Positions 24,946-34,215 are shown, numbered from the stretch's first letter. The stretch: DNA of 36,854 nt from Chloroflexota bacterium (GCA_014338005.1 QUBZ01000040.1:1-36854); one strand, 5' to 3'. Numbers and translations: made by a program. Notes: generated by a model not told the origin, from the sequence alone.

Positions 24946-24975
24946 TTGCGTAAAGTCTTAAATTGTCGTTATAAT
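24946..24975 (+). promoter_or_regulatory. Promoter of the polyamine-type ABC operon
   Basis: A perfect -10, TATAAT (24970-24975), follows a weak -35, TTGCGT (24946-24951), at 18-base spacing. The predicted start is about 55 nt before the binding-protein ATG. An inverted repeat TAATAT-N5-ATATTA (24867-24883) lies upstream and could be an activator site. The rest of the gap back to the mrp promoter shows nothing more. Confidence 0.6.
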
Positions 24976-25036
24976 TCAACAAGCCTCAGCAAAGGCAGAT
25001 TTACTCTTTCACTGTTATGTAGGGGAGAAGGCAGGC

Positions 25037-26212
25037 ATGAAAAAGGTTATTGTTTTGTTATTAGTGATGATGGCACTGGGGGTTACAGTCAGTGCGGCGC
25101 AGGAGCCGATGCAGTCCATCGGGCAGGGCGAAGGACAGGTGGACATTGTGGCCTGGCCCGGCTACATCGAACGCGGCGAAACCGACCCGGCATTTGACTG
25201 GGTAACACGCTTCGAGCAGGAAACCGGCTGCAAGGTCAACGTCAAAACTGCTGCGACATCGGATGAGATGGTGGCTCTGATGAATGAAGGCACGTTCGAC
25301 CTGGTAACGGCCTCTGGCGATGCCAGCCTGCGTCTGATTTACGGTGGCCGCGTTCAGCCGATTAATCCCGATCTGATTCCAAGCTGGAACACCGTGGACG
25401 AACGGCTGCAAAACGCGCCCTGGCACACCGTAGATACCAATGGTGACGGTGTTGCGGAACACTACGGCACGCCGTACCAGTGGGGGCCGAACGTGTTGAT
25501 GTATAACACCGAGGTTTTCACCGAACCACCGACCAGCTGGAGCGTTGTTTTCGAGGAACAAACGCTGCCGGATGGCAAGTCCAACGCGGGCCGCGTGCAG
25601 GCCTATGATGGCCCGATTCATATTGCCGATGCCGCGCAGTATCTTATGTACCATCAGCCGGAACTGGGCATCACCGATCCCTACGCGCTCGACCGTGACC
25701 AGTTTAACGCCGCGCTCGACCTGCTGCGCCAGCAGCGCGAACTGGTCGCCCGCTACTGGCACGACGCCTTCGTCCAGATTGACGACTTCACCAACGAAGG
25801 CATCGTGGCCTCTGGTTCGTGGCCGTTCCAGGTCAATCTGTTAAGAGCCGCCGGCCAGCCGATTGCCAGCGTTGTCCCTCAGGAAGGGGCAACCGGCTGG
25901 GCAGATACAACCATGATGCACGCCAACGCGCCGCATCCCAACTGCGCGTACATGTGGCTGGAACACTCGCTCAGTCCGCAGGTTCAGGGCGACCTGGCGG
26001 CCTGGTTCGGCTCGGTGCCGGCTGTCCCGGCGGCCTGCGAAGGTAACGAACTTCTGGGCCCGGATGGCTGCGCGACCAACGGCTTTGACGACTTCGAGAA
26101 GATCCGCTTCTGGAAGACGCCGGTTGCCAACTGCGGCGATGATCGCGGCGAGGTGTGCGTCCCGTATTATGAGTGGGTAACGAGTTATATTGCCGTCATC
26201 GGCGGGCGTTAA
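25037..26212 (+). CDS. Polyamine-type ABC transporter substrate-binding protein (PotD/YdcS-like)
   Basis: A 391-aa secreted protein. Residues 1-21 are a Sec signal peptide ([19 protein letters not shown]) with cleavage before AQEP; there is no lipobox cysteine. The mature start [13 protein letters not shown] and later [32 protein letters not shown] and the helix [17 protein letters not shown] are typical of spermidine/putrescine-binding proteins of the PotD/YdcS branch. GGGGAG lies a few bases upstream of the ATG. Gene order (binding protein, aminobutyraldehyde dehydrogenase, ATPase, two permeases) parallels the E. coli ydcS-ydcT-ydcU-ydcV-patD operon, so putrescine or a related amine is the likely ligand. 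Four C-terminal cysteines (CEGNE, CATN, NCGDD, VCVP) may form disulfides. Confidence 0.9.
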   Translation: MKKVIVLLLVMMALGVTVSAAQEPMQSIGQGEGQVDIVAWPGYIERGETDPAFDWVTRFEQETGCKVNVKTAATSDEMVALMNEGTFDLVTASGDASLRLIYGGRVQPINPDLIPSWNTVDERLQNAPWHTVDTNGDGVAEHYGTPYQWGPNVLMYNTEVFTEPPTSWSVVFEEQTLPDGKSNAGRVQAYDGPIHIADAAQYLMYHQPELGITDPYALDRDQFNAALDLLRQQRELVARYWHDAFVQIDDFTNEGIVASGSWPFQVNLLRAAGQPIASVVPQEGATGWADTTMMHANAPHPNCAYMWLEHSLSPQVQGDLAAWFGSVPAVPAACEGNELLGPDGCATNGFDDFEKIRFWKTPVANCGDDRGEVCVPYYEWVTSYIAVIGGR

Positions 26213-26222
26213 AAAGAGCTTC

Positions 26223-26250
26223 GCAGGGGCGTGCAGTCGTGCGCCCCTGC
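26223..26250 (+). repeat. GC-rich intercistronic hairpin
   Basis: GCAGGGGCG (26223-26231) pairs exactly with CGCCCCTGC (26242-26250) over a 10-nt loop, directly after the binding-protein stop and before the aldehyde dehydrogenase. No T-run follows. As in many transporter operons it probably stabilises the binding-protein mRNA or attenuates downstream expression. The GGGGCG core is shared with the elements at 14947-14979 and 32963-32984. Confidence 0.6.
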
Positions 26251-26271
26251 CCCCTTGAGGAATTTCAAACT

Positions 26272-27714
26272 ATGGACTACAAACTATGGATTGATGGCCG
26301 ATGGGCGGACAGCCAGGGTGGCAGCTGCATGGCAGTCGAAAACCCGGCCACCGGTCAGGTGATTGCTGAGGTGATAGACGCCAGCCGCGCTGACGTGGAT
26401 GCTGCCGTGCAGGCGGCCCACCGTGCCTTTTACGATGGCCGCTGGTCGCAGTTAACCCCTGCCGAACGGTCGCTGGCGATCTGGCGGCTGGCTGATCTGC
26501 TGGAACAGCGCGCGGAAGACTTTGCGCGGCTGGAATCTGATAACACCGGCAAACCCTTTCAGGCGGTCAGCCTGGGCGCAGATTTACCGGCCTGTGTGGA
26601 CAATCTGCGCTTTTTTGCCACTGCCGCGCGGGATACACACGGCCATAACGCGGGCGAATACCTGAAGGGTTTCACTTCGATTTACCGCAAAGAGCCGGTC
26701 GGTGTGGTCGGTCAGATCACCCCTTGGAACTACCCGCTCATGATGGCGATCTGGAAGATCGGCCCTGCGCTGGCGGCAGGCTGCACGATTGTGCTGAAAC
26801 CCGCGCCCACCACCCCGCTGACGACGCTGCTGCTGGCGGAATTAATCGCCGAAGCCGGCATCCCCGACGGCGTGGTGAACATCGTCACCGGTGGCAATGA
26901 TACCGGTCAGGCGTTGGTCGAACATCCCAACGTGCGTATGGTCAGCCTGACCGGCTCGACCAACACGGGCAAAAAAATCATGAAAACGGCGGCGGATACG
27001 CTCAAGCGGGTGCATCTTGAACTGGGTGGCAAAGCGCCGTTTATTGTCTTTGACGATGTGGACATCGAGAACATCGCGGCGGTCGCCACGCTCACCGGCA
27101 CGTTTAATACCGGCCAGGACTGCACCGCCTCGACACGGGTTTACGTCGAAAAGAGCCGTTACAAGGATGCCACCGAAGCGATTGTCGAAGCCATGCGGAA
27201 CGTCAAAATCGGCCTTCCATATGACGACGATGTGCAGATGGGGCCGCTGATTTCTCGCATCCAGCGCGAACGGGTGCAGGGTTTTGTCGAGCGGGCGAAA
27301 GCATCGGGCGCGCAGGTACTCACCGGCGGCGGCATCCCGGCTGGCCGGGCCGATGGTTATTACTTCGAGCCAACGGTGATTGTGAACGCCGACCAGCAGT
27401 CGGAGATCATCCAGAGCGAGGTCTTTGGCCCGGTGCTGACCATCAACACCTTCGACAGCGAAGCCGAAGCCGTGCGCCTGGGTAATGATGTGCAGTACGG
27501 CCTGGCGGCGTCGGTGTGGACGAAGGATGTTGGCCGCGCCATGCGCCTGGCAGCCCAGTTGGAGTTTGGCACGGTCTGGGTCAATGACCACATCCCCCTG
27601 GCTTCGGAAGCGCCGCACGGCGGTTTTAAGCAGTCTGGCTTCGGTAAAGACCTGTCTGCCGAGGCGGTAGCGGACTATAAAATCACCAAACACGTGATGG
27701 TCAAAAACGCATGA
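26272..27714 (+). CDS. Gamma-aminobutyraldehyde dehydrogenase (PatD-like ALDH)
   Basis: A 480-aa NAD-dependent aldehyde dehydrogenase that oxidises 4-aminobutanal (from putrescine) to GABA. Start at the ATG at 26272 ([11 protein letters not shown]) with GAGG upstream; an in-frame start 33 codons earlier overlaps the previous gene's end and the hairpin. Catalytic residues: Asn153 in PWNYP, Glu250 in HLELGGK and Cys284 in GQDCTA. The GQDCTA form of the cysteine motif (GQxC in most ALDHs) and [18 protein letters not shown] are characteristic of the PatD/YdcW group. The 3' end overlaps the ATPase start (ATGATGA). Its place inside a polyamine importer operon supports the assignment. No transaminase or amine oxidase that would make the aldehyde is in the window. 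Confidence 0.92.
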   Translation: MDYKLWIDGRWADSQGGSCMAVENPATGQVIAEVIDASRADVDAAVQAAHRAFYDGRWSQLTPAERSLAIWRLADLLEQRAEDFARLESDNTGKPFQAVSLGADLPACVDNLRFFATAARDTHGHNAGEYLKGFTSIYRKEPVGVVGQITPWNYPLMMAIWKIGPALAAGCTIVLKPAPTTPLTTLLLAELIAEAGIPDGVVNIVTGGNDTGQALVEHPNVRMVSLTGSTNTGKKIMKTAADTLKRVHLELGGKAPFIVFDDVDIENIAAVATLTGTFNTGQDCTASTRVYVEKSRYKDATEAIVEAMRNVKIGLPYDDDVQMGPLISRIQRERVQGFVERAKASGAQVLTGGGIPAGRADGYYFEPTVIVNADQQSEIIQSEVFGPVLTINTFDSEAEAVRLGNDVQYGLAASVWTKDVGRAMRLAAQLEFGTVWVNDHIPLASEAPHGGFKQSGFGKDLSAEAVADYKITKHVMVKNA

Positions 27715-28763
27715 TGAACGCCCCCACCCAACTTTCTATCGCCGTCCGACTGCAAGCCGTATGCCGGTATTTTGGCGAGGTTAAAGCTGTTGACCATGTG
27801 AATCTGGATATTTATGACGGCGAATTTTTCTCCTTGCTCGGCCCTTCGGGGTCGGGCAAGACCACCTGTTTGCGCCTGATCGCCGGCTTCGAGCAGCCCA
27901 CCTCCGGCAGCATTCAGCTTTATGGGCAGGAAGTGGCAAACATGCCGCCCTATGAACGTGATGTGAACACGGTGTTTCAGGACTATGCGCTGTTCCCGCA
28001 CATGACGGTCGGCCAGAACATCGCCTACGGGCTGATGGTCAAAAAAGTGCCAAAGCCGGAACGCGAGCGCCGCGTGCGCGAGATGCTGGAAATGGTGCGG
28101 CTGCCGGGCATGGAAAACCGCAAGCCATCACAGCTTTCCGGCGGGCAGCGGCAGCGGGTTGCCCTGGCGCGGGCGCTGGTTAATCACCCGCGCGTGCTGC
28201 TGCTGGACGAGCCGCTGGGCGCGCTTGATCTCAAACTGCGCCAGCAGATGCAAATCGAGCTGAAAGCGATTCAGGAACGTATCGGCATTACCTTTATTTT
28301 CGTCACTCACGATCAGGAAGAAGCCCTGACGATGAGTGACCGGCTGGCCGTATTTAATCATGGCAAAATTGAGCAAATCGGCACGCCCACCGAACTGTAT
28401 GAACATCCGGCGACCGGCTTCGTGGCCGGCTTCGTCGGCACGACCAATCTCATCAGCGGCGATTCCGCGCGCAAGCTGACCGGCTCGCCGGAAACGCTAT
28501 CGATTCGACCGGAAAAAATACGCCTCTGCCCGCCGGATACGCCTGTCACAGAAGACCTGTATGGCATTGACGGGACAGTGCGCGATACGATTTACCTGGG
28601 GATGCACACGCGCTACCTGGTAGAAACGGATGCCGGCTTCGATCTGATCGTGGTGCAGCAAAACCTGGAGTCAGCCTCTGCGGACATCCCAACCACACGC
28701 GGCAGCCGGGTGAAACTGCTGTGGTACAAGGACAGCGCCCGCCGTTTGACGGAGATGGAATGA
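27711..28763 (+). CDS. Polyamine-type ABC transporter ATP-binding protein (PotA/YdcT-like)
   Basis: A 350-aa ATPase. Walker A is GPSGSGKTT (44-52), the Q-loop follows in [13 protein letters not shown], the signature is LSGGQRQR (142-149), Walker B is VLLLDEP (162-168), and the H-loop is in [10 protein letters not shown]-terminal TOBE-type regulatory domain covers about 240-350 (SIRPEKIRL and [12 protein letters not shown] are typical). The ATG overlaps the preceding stop; a second ATG immediately follows and may be used instead. It energises the two permeases downstream. Confidence 0.95.
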   Translation: MMNAPTQLSIAVRLQAVCRYFGEVKAVDHVNLDIYDGEFFSLLGPSGSGKTTCLRLIAGFEQPTSGSIQLYGQEVANMPPYERDVNTVFQDYALFPHMTVGQNIAYGLMVKKVPKPERERRVREMLEMVRLPGMENRKPSQLSGGQRQRVALARALVNHPRVLLLDEPLGALDLKLRQQMQIELKAIQERIGITFIFVTHDQEEALTMSDRLAVFNHGKIEQIGTPTELYEHPATGFVAGFVGTTNLISGDSARKLTGSPETLSIRPEKIRLCPPDTPVTEDLYGIDGTVRDTIYLGMHTRYLVETDAGFDLIVVQQNLESASADIPTTRGSRVKLLWYKDSARRLTEME

Positions 28764-28764
28764 T

Positions 28765-29721
28765 ATGGCCGCGCTTTCGCTGACTCTGACTCCTCCGACG
28801 CCCAAACCGCCGTCGCTTCCGCGTCGAATCTCGACCTTTTTCTTCCGCCGCCCGAACCTCAGCCTTATACTGACGCTGCTGCTGCCGCTGCTGTGGCTGG
28901 TGGTGTTTTACATCGGCTCGCTGTCATCATTGCTGGTTAACAGCTTCTTCCGGCTGGATGGCTTCACCGGCCTAATCGTGCGCCAATTTTCGCTGCAAAC
29001 CTATCGGGAACTCGCATCACCGTCGAACGTGGATATTTTTGTACGGACGGCAGTTATGGCCGCCACCGTTACTGTGACCTGTGCCATTCTGGCGTTTCCG
29101 GTCGCGTATTACATGGCACGATACGCGAACTACCGTATCAAAGGGCTGCTCTACCTGGGCGTGCTGCTGCCGCTGTGGTCAAGCTACCTGGTACGGGTAT
29201 ACACCTGGAAAATCATCCTGGCGCAGGAAGGCATCATTACCTGGTTCGCCAATCTACTCGGCCTGCATGGGCTACTGGAGGCGCTGCTGGCAGTCCCCGG
29301 CATTGGCGGGCCATCGCTGTCGTTTTCGTTCCTCGGCATGTTCCTGGTATTCGTTTATATCTGGCTGCCGTATATGATTCTGCCGATCAACGCTGCGCTG
29401 GAGCGCGTGCCAAAATCGGTGCTGGAAGCCTCAGCAGACCTCGGCGCGCGGCCCGGTTATACCCTCCGTAAAGTGATTCTGCCGCTGGCGTTTCCCGGCG
29501 TGGTCGCCGGCTCGATTTTCACGTTTTCGCTGACGCTTGGCGACTACATCATCCCAAGTGTGATCGGTAATTCCAGCTTTTTCATCGGCCAGGCGGTGTT
29601 CGCGCAGCAGGGTACAGCCGGCAACATTCCGCTGGCGGCGGCTATGACCGTTGTACCGATTGTGATTATGTTCCTTTATCTGATGGTTGCCAGGAGGTTA
29701 GGCGCTTTTGAAGCCCTCTAA
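28765..29721 (+). CDS. Polyamine-type ABC transporter permease (PotB/YdcU-like)
   Basis: A 318-aa membrane permease with a proline-rich cytoplasmic N-terminus (about 1-25) and six helices. The EAA loop is [21 protein letters not shown] near 225-245, followed by [24 protein letters not shown], the PotB/YdcU pattern. It starts one base after the ATPase stop. The end overlaps the next permease start by 14 nt. It forms half of the membrane channel. Confidence 0.93.
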   Translation: MAALSLTLTPPTPKPPSLPRRISTFFFRRPNLSLILTLLLPLLWLVVFYIGSLSSLLVNSFFRLDGFTGLIVRQFSLQTYRELASPSNVDIFVRTAVMAATVTVTCAILAFPVAYYMARYANYRIKGLLYLGVLLPLWSSYLVRVYTWKIILAQEGIITWFANLLGLHGLLEALLAVPGIGGPSLSFSFLGMFLVFVYIWLPYMILPINAALERVPKSVLEASADLGARPGYTLRKVILPLAFPGVVAGSIFTFSLTLGDYIIPSVIGNSSFFIGQAVFAQQGTAGNIPLAAAMTVVPIVIMFLYLMVARRLGAFEAL

Positions 29722-30508
29722 TCCTACCGGACGTGCCTCGCTGGGGCTAAAAATCGCCGTCGGGCTGGTGCTGCTGTTTCTGCACTTCCCGCTGCTTATC
29801 ATCATCCTGTACGCTTTCACCACCGAGGAAGCCTCGTTTAGGTTTCCACCGCCGGGGCTGACCACTCGCTGGATTGGTGAACTGGTTAATCGGGCAGACT
29901 TCTGGAACGCGCTCAGCCTGTCGCTTGCCGTCGCGGCGGTGGCGACCACACTGGCGATTGTACTCGGAACGCTGCTGGCCGGTGCGATCTACCGGGGCAA
30001 ATTCTTCGGCAGAGATGCGCTGACGCTGCTGGTCATTCTGCCGATTGCGCTGCCGGGCATCGTCACCGGCATTTCGCTGCGTTCGGCCATCAGCCTGACC
30101 GACATGGGCTTCACATTCTGGACTATCGTCATCGGCCATACGACGTTTTGTATCGTGACCGTATATAACAACGTAATCGCCCGCCTGCGGCGCACAGCCC
30201 GCTCGCAGATGGAAGCCTCCATGGATTTAGGAGCTTCGACCTTTCAGACATTTCGCTACATTGTGCTGCCGAATATTGCTACCGCCCTGCTGGCGGGCGG
30301 AATGCTGGCCTTCGCGCTGTCATTTGATGAAGTAATCGTAACAACCTTCACCGCAGGCCAGCAGCAAACCCTGCCGATCTGGATTCTGAGCCAGCTCACC
30401 CGCCCGCGTGACCGGCCCGTGACGAATGTCGCCGCGCTGTTTGTGATCGCCGCGACGTTCATTCCGATTTTGATCGCCTATCGCCTCACGCAGAAAACCG
30501 GCGAGTAA
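29708..30508 (+). CDS. Polyamine-type ABC transporter permease (PotC/YdcV-like)
   Basis: A 266-aa permease with six helices. The EAA loop is [21 protein letters not shown] and is followed by [16 protein letters not shown], which is diagnostic of PotC/YdcV. The start is TTG at 29708, supported by AGGAGG at 29692-29697; no ATG or GTG is well placed. This unusual start and the 14-nt overlap suggest translation coupled to the preceding permease. It is the last gene of the importer operon, ahead of a weak terminator. Confidence 0.92.
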   Translation: MKPSNPTGRASLGLKIAVGLVLLFLHFPLLIIILYAFTTEEASFRFPPPGLTTRWIGELVNRADFWNALSLSLAVAAVATTLAIVLGTLLAGAIYRGKFFGRDALTLLVILPIALPGIVTGISLRSAISLTDMGFTFWTIVIGHTTFCIVTVYNNVIARLRRTARSQMEASMDLGASTFQTFRYIVLPNIATALLAGGMLAFALSFDEVIVTTFTAGQQQTLPIWILSQLTRPRDRPVTNVAALFVIAATFIPILIAYRLTQKTGE

Positions 30509-30539
30509 AACAAAAAATAATCCGATTATGGGCGGTGAC

Positions 30540-30565
30540 TTGGGAATGGTTTACTCCCAGTTTTT
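30540..30565 (+). terminator. Probable terminator of the polyamine operon
   Basis: TTGGGA (30540-30545) pairs with TCCCAG (30555-30560), with one G-T pair and a 9-nt loop, followed by TTTTT (30561-30565). The stem is short, so confidence is moderate. It lies 32 nt past the last permease stop, next to the edge of the IS3 remnant. Confidence 0.5.
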
Positions 30566-30580
30566 GGGATTAACAACTGC

Positions 30581-30869
30581 TCAAGCGGCATTGCTGACCG
30601 GACAGGTATAGTCAATGCCGGAATACAACCGCTGACGGTTGTAGAACAACTCGATATAGTCGAATAATGTCATGATGCTCACCCATCGCCCAACCGGTAC
30701 TCTGCCGACTGAACAAAGGTTGGCCGTACTGCTTGATCCAGGTATGCAGGCTCTCGTTGCTGATCCCCAGCTCGCGCGCTGTCTGGCTCACACTGCCGCT
30801 AGTTTCAGCTTTCGCCACCGCTTCACGCTTATAGCTCTGGCCGTAATGGCTGATCGTTTCCTGGTACTG
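30581..30869 (-). pseudogene. IS3-family transposase remnant (OrfA start joined to OrfB end)
   Basis: Two pieces of an IS3-type element survive. Residues coded by 30869-30720 (SYKREAVAKAETSG, SVSQTARELGISNESLHTWIK) are the OrfA helix-turn-helix. In another frame 30673-30581 codes MTLFDYIELFYNRQRLYSG and ten more residues to a TGA, matching the extreme C-terminus of OrfB. The roughly 250 residues of OrfB in between, including the DDE catalytic core, are gone, so an internal deletion has left a dead scar. No matching terminal repeats or target duplications could be identified. It lies just downstream of the tRNA-Glu terminator. Confidence 0.8.
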
Positions 30870-30900
30870 CGCGCGGCGCTTTACGCGGATGAGGAGAACC

Positions 30901-30931
30901 AAAAAGCCCTGACCACACAGGGTCAAGGCTT
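30901..30931 (-). terminator. Intrinsic terminator of the tRNA-Glu transcript
   Basis: On the minus strand AAGCCTTGACC pairs with GGTCAGGGCTT (11 bp, one G-T) over the loop CTGTGT, and the stem runs into TTTTT. It starts 12 nt past the mature 3' end of the tRNA. Confidence 0.85.
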
Positions 30932-30942
30932 GAGGAATGATT

Positions 30943-31015
30943 TGCCCCATAGGGGATTCGAACCCCTGTTTTAGCCTTGAGAGGGCTACGTCCTGGGCCT
31001 CTAGACGAATGGGGC
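30943..31015 (-). tRNA. tRNA-Glu (anticodon CTC)
   Basis: A 73-nt cloverleaf: acceptor GCCCCAT/ATGGGGC, D-arm GTCT...GGAC, anticodon stem TAGCC/GGCTA with loop CTCTCAA (anticodon CTC, reading GAG), T-arm GGGGT TCGAATC CCCTA-type, discriminator A. CCA is not encoded. It has its own promoter (31029-31057) and terminator (30901-30931), so it is a single-gene unit. Confidence 0.96.
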
Positions 31016-31028
31016 TGAGGTTAGGGTT

Positions 31029-31057
31029 ATTCTAGCAGCGAATTGCAGGGCGGTCAA
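31029..31057 (-). promoter_or_regulatory. Sigma-70 promoter of tRNA-Glu
   Basis: Leftward TTGACC (31057-31052, five of six) and TAGAAT (31034-31029, five of six) at exactly 17-base spacing. The start point would be about seven bases before the tRNA. The rest of the gap to 31297 contains a distant 7-bp inverted repeat (CCCCTCG 31081-31087 with CGAGGGG 31128-31134) and no clear promoter for the rightward isomerase gene. Confidence 0.82.
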
Positions 31058-31297
31058 GCAAAAGTTGAGCCTGGGAACTGCCCCTCGAACGCCGGCAGCC
31101 GCTCATTGTGGTAGCGATTTTAGGCCGCGAGGGGTATACTCCATGCGGACTGGTGAGACGGCACTATTACATAATCTGAACAAACATTGTTTATAGATTT
31201 CAGGTCAATAATGCAGTCTCACTCACAAGCCATTCCACCTATGAAAGAGCTGTCACATCCGGCTTGATGCCTCATTTTTGCACAAAAGGTGAAAATA

Positions 31298-32947
31298 ATG
31301 TCCAGTTATGCCGTACCTCAAATCGAACAACCCACTCCGATTGGGGAAAATGAAGCTGTTCTCATCGCCAGCGGCGATTTACGATTATCGGCGAATCAAG
31401 TCTGCTGGCCGGCCCAGCACGATATGGAACAGCGTGTAACAGCCGCTTTTGCCAAAGAGGGAATCACGGTTAAACGCGGTCATCCTTACGATCCCGACCT
31501 TAAACACGGTTTCATCTGGAACCAGCGTATGGGCATGGAGGTGTTTAAAAACATCCATCCTGAAGCCCGGCTCATCGTCGCCGAGGCCGTCTGGCAGTAC
31601 AGTCATCACGTTCTGGCAGGGCTTCGCAGCCACCGGGGGCCGATCCTGACGGTTGCTAACTGGAGCGGTCAATGGCCGGGGCTGGTCGGCCTGCTCAACC
31701 TCAACGGCTCGCTGACCAAGATGGGCGTTCAATACAGCAGCATCTGGAGCGAAGACTTCACCGATGAATTTTTCCTCAAGGGTATTCGCCAGTGGATCAA
31801 AGAAGGCAAAATCACCCATGATACCAGCCATGTCCGCCACTTCGATCTGGCGCAGGCGCCGGCAGCCGAGGCCGCGTTGGGGCAGGCGCTGGCCGCCAAA
31901 CTCAAACACGAAAAAGCCATCCTGGGTGTGTTTGATGAAGGCTGCATGGGCATGTATAACGCCATCATTGATGACGAACTCATCAACCCTGCTGGCATTT
32001 ACAAAGAGCGCCTCAGCCAGTCGGCGCTGGTCGCCGCCATGCGGACGGTAAGTGATGCCGAAGCGCAGAAAGTCCGCGATTGGTTGGACGCGCGCGGCGT
32101 GAAGTTCGTCACCGGGCCGAACGAAGAAACCGATCTGACCGATCACCAGATTCTTGAGCAGTGTAAGATGTATATCGCCGCTGTGCGAATCGCGCACGAT
32201 TTCGGCTGCGACGCGATCGGTATTCAATACCAGCAGGGTCTTAAAGATATGGCGCCGGCGTCCGACCTGGTTGAGGGGCTGCTCAATAACGTCGAGCGCC
32301 CACCGGTTTATGATGCTAACGGCAAGGAGCTGTATGCCGGGCAGGCGCTTCCGCACTTTAACGAAGTGGACGAGTGCGCCGGCGTAGACGCGCTGGTAAC
32401 AAACCGCGTGTGGAGTGTTATGGGCTTCGACCCGGCCACGACTCTGCACGATTTACGTTACGGCGAACACTTCCAGGGCGACGGCGTGGACGACTTCGTG
32501 TGGGTATTCCTCATCTCCGGCGCGGCCCCGGCTTCGCATTTCATTAACGGTTATGCCGGCGCTTCCAGCGAGCGCCAGCCGCCGATGTACTTCCGTCTGG
32601 GCGGCGGCACGCTGAAGGGCATCAGCAAACCCGGCGAGATCGTATGGAGCCGCGTTTTTGTGATGAACGGCGAGCTGCACTGCGACATCGGGCGCGCGAC
32701 GGTGGTCACGCTGCCGGATGCCGAAACGCAGCGCCGCTGGCAGGCGACCACGACGCAGTGGCCGATCATGCACGCCGTTTTACACGGCATTACCCGCGAC
32801 CAGATGATGGCGCGGCACAAAGCCAATCATCTGAATGTGGCCTACGCGCCATCCGCCGCCGATGCCGATAAAGCCCTGGCGGCGAAAGCGGCCATGATGC
32901 AGGCGATGGGCATCCAGGTGCATCTGTGCGGTGATGTGAACCTTTAG
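31298..32947 (+). CDS. L-fucose/L-arabinose isomerase-family protein
   Basis: Codes for 549 aa. Start at the ATG at 31298 with AAGGTGA six bases upstream; a GTG at 31289 lies within that site. The overall plan matches the FucI/AraA superfamily of metal-dependent aldose-ketose isomerases: an N-terminal Rossmann-like part (VLIASGDLRLS, then RLIVAEAVWQYSH and GPILTVANWSGQWPGLVGLLNL), a central part with GVFDEGCMGMYNAIID, the block CDAIGIQYQQG...ASDLVEGLL, and NEVDECAGVDALVTN, which is like the ExDxxGALT segment of FucI. The match is distant, so the substrate should not be assumed to be fucose or arabinose. It heads a short rightward run with a DUF1349 protein and a cupin phosphoglucose isomerase. 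No kinase or aldolase is next to it. Confidence 0.82.
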   Translation: MSSYAVPQIEQPTPIGENEAVLIASGDLRLSANQVCWPAQHDMEQRVTAAFAKEGITVKRGHPYDPDLKHGFIWNQRMGMEVFKNIHPEARLIVAEAVWQYSHHVLAGLRSHRGPILTVANWSGQWPGLVGLLNLNGSLTKMGVQYSSIWSEDFTDEFFLKGIRQWIKEGKITHDTSHVRHFDLAQAPAAEAALGQALAAKLKHEKAILGVFDEGCMGMYNAIIDDELINPAGIYKERLSQSALVAAMRTVSDAEAQKVRDWLDARGVKFVTGPNEETDLTDHQILEQCKMYIAAVRIAHDFGCDAIGIQYQQGLKDMAPASDLVEGLLNNVERPPVYDANGKELYAGQALPHFNEVDECAGVDALVTNRVWSVMGFDPATTLHDLRYGEHFQGDGVDDFVWVFLISGAAPASHFINGYAGASSERQPPMYFRLGGGTLKGISKPGEIVWSRVFVMNGELHCDIGRATVVTLPDAETQRRWQATTTQWPIMHAVLHGITRDQMMARHKANHLNVAYAPSAADADKALAAKAAMMQAMGIQVHLCGDVNL

Positions 32948-32962
32948 CCATTGTAACCGGTG

Positions 32963-32984
32963 GGGGCGCATAATTATGCGCCCC
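32963..32984. repeat. Perfect 22-bp palindrome between genes
   Basis: GGGGCGCATAA (32963-32973) is followed directly by its exact reverse complement (32974-32984) and then TTT. It lies 15 nt past the isomerase stop, in the gap before the DUF1349 gene. It may act as a weak terminator or an mRNA-end stabiliser. It shares the GGGGCG...CGCCCC core with elements at 14947 and 26223, so a dispersed palindromic repeat family is possible. Confidence 0.65.
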
Positions 32985-33022
32985 TTTAACCTGCCCCTAT
33001 AGGTCAATACAAGGATGATTTT

Positions 33023-33574
33023 ATGGAATGGTACAACGAGCCGCCATCCTGGCAGGATCAGGATGGTGTTATTCAAGTGACCACCGGCTCCAAAACCGAT
33101 TTCTGGCGCAAGACACACTACGGGTTTATCCGGGACAACGGCCACTTTTATTTTCGTCCGGTCGCGGGCAATTTCGTCACCGAAGTCAAAATCAGCGGCC
33201 AGTACCGCGATCTGTATGACCAGGCCGGCATCATGGTTCGGCTGGATGCGCTTCACTGGCTCAAATGCGGCATTGAATATGTGGGCGGCGTGCAGCAGGC
33301 CAGCGTCGTCGTCACGCGCGATTATTCCGACTGGTCGGTCGTGCCGCTTCCGCAAAACCCGGCGGCCATCTGGCTGCGGGTTTCCCGGCACGGTGATGCG
33401 CTGGAGATTCATTATTCACTGGATGGTCAGGCGTATACCATGCTGCGGCTGGCCTACCTGACGCTGGAAGAACGGCTTCAGGTCGGCCTGATGTGCTGCT
33501 CACCGGAAGGCAGCGGCTTTGACGTAACTTTCCAGGGATGGAAACTTCGCGTCGAAGACACTGCTGTCAACTAG
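33023..33574 (+). CDS. DUF1349 domain protein
   Basis: A 183-aa protein filled by one DUF1349 (concanavalin-like beta-sandwich) domain. Landmarks are WYNEPPSWQDQDGVIQVTTGSKTDFWRKTHYGF at the start, then FVTEVKISGQYRDLYDQAGIMVRLDALHWLKCGIEY and WSVVPL near 115, and the closing VGLMCCSPEGSGFDVTFQGW. There is no signal peptide, so it is cytoplasmic. The family has no firm biochemical role; the fold often binds sugars. Its place between two sugar-isomerase-family genes suggests a part in the same carbohydrate pathway. The start at ATG 33023 follows AAGGATG. Confidence 0.87.
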   Translation: MEWYNEPPSWQDQDGVIQVTTGSKTDFWRKTHYGFIRDNGHFYFRPVAGNFVTEVKISGQYRDLYDQAGIMVRLDALHWLKCGIEYVGGVQQASVVVTRDYSDWSVVPLPQNPAAIWLRVSRHGDALEIHYSLDGQAYTMLRLAYLTLEERLQVGLMCCSPEGSGFDVTFQGWKLRVEDTAVN

Positions 33575-33636
33575 TCCCATCAGACAGCGCGGCCTTTGAA
33601 ACGTTCCAGAGCAACCCCATAAATGGAGAAAATACC

Positions 33637-34215
33637 ATGCGTGAAAAACCGTTTGCATATTCGCTTCCCCTCGGCGCGGGCAAGCCGTCGGTGTGGGACA
33701 ACCACATCATGCGGCGGCTGTCCTCGATGAAGGGGCAGTATCTCGACCAGATGGTTTATGAAACCATGCTGTCCAGTGAGGATACGCTACTTTATGAAGT
33801 GTACGAAATCAAACGACCAGAAGCAGCTGGTGAACTGCTGCAAGGAATTTCGATTATCCACCCCGGCAAAGTAGGCGACGAGTATTTTATGACCAAAGGT
33901 CATTTCCATCAGGTACTCGACACGGGCGAAGTTTATTACTGCCTGAGCGGGCAGGGCATGATCGTGATGGAAACGCCAGAAGGCGAGGCCGAGGTGCTGG
34001 AATTCCGGCCCGGCCAGGTGGTGTATGTGCTGCCGCGCTGGGCACACCGAACGGTAAATACCAGCCTGGCGGACGATCTGGTGTTTTATTTCGCCTACCC
34101 GGCCAACGCCGGACACGATTACGGAACGATTGAGCAGAAAGGCTTCCGCAAACTGGTCGTCGAACGGGATGGTCGGCCAACCGTGATAGACAATCCGCGC
34201 TGGAAACAGGCATAA
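33637..34215 (+). CDS. Cupin-type (archaeal-like) glucose-6-phosphate isomerase
   Basis: A 192-aa single-cupin protein, length typical of the metal-dependent phosphoglucose isomerase first known from Pyrococcus and unrelated to the common PGI. Metal ligands are visible in TKGHFHQVLDTGEVYYCLSG (His, His, Glu) and the distal His in PRWAHRTVN. The start is the ATG at 33637 (MREKPFAYSLP) with GGAG upstream; the frame is open 33 codons further but overlaps the DUF1349 end. It would interconvert glucose-6-phosphate and fructose-6-phosphate, or a related sugar, and follows the isomerase and DUF1349 genes closely enough for co-transcription. After it, 34216-34391 holds only a repeated ACTTAAG (about 34332 and 34350) and no clear promoter. 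Confidence 0.9.
   Translation: MREKPFAYSLPLGAGKPSVWDNHIMRRLSSMKGQYLDQMVYETMLSSEDTLLYEVYEIKRPEAAGELLQGISIIHPGKVGDEYFMTKGHFHQVLDTGEVYYCLSGQGMIVMETPEGEAEVLEFRPGQVVYVLPRWAHRTVNTSLADDLVFYFAYPANAGHDYGTIEQKGFRKLVVERDGRPTVIDNPRWKQA

Noticed and set aside
26842..27693. 283-codon open frame on the minus strand
   Set aside because: Antisense to the aldehyde dehydrogenase, which carries all catalytic residues.
31385..32449. 354-codon open frame on the minus strand
   Set aside because: Antisense shadow of the isomerase-family gene in GC-rich DNA; no domain and no ribosome site.
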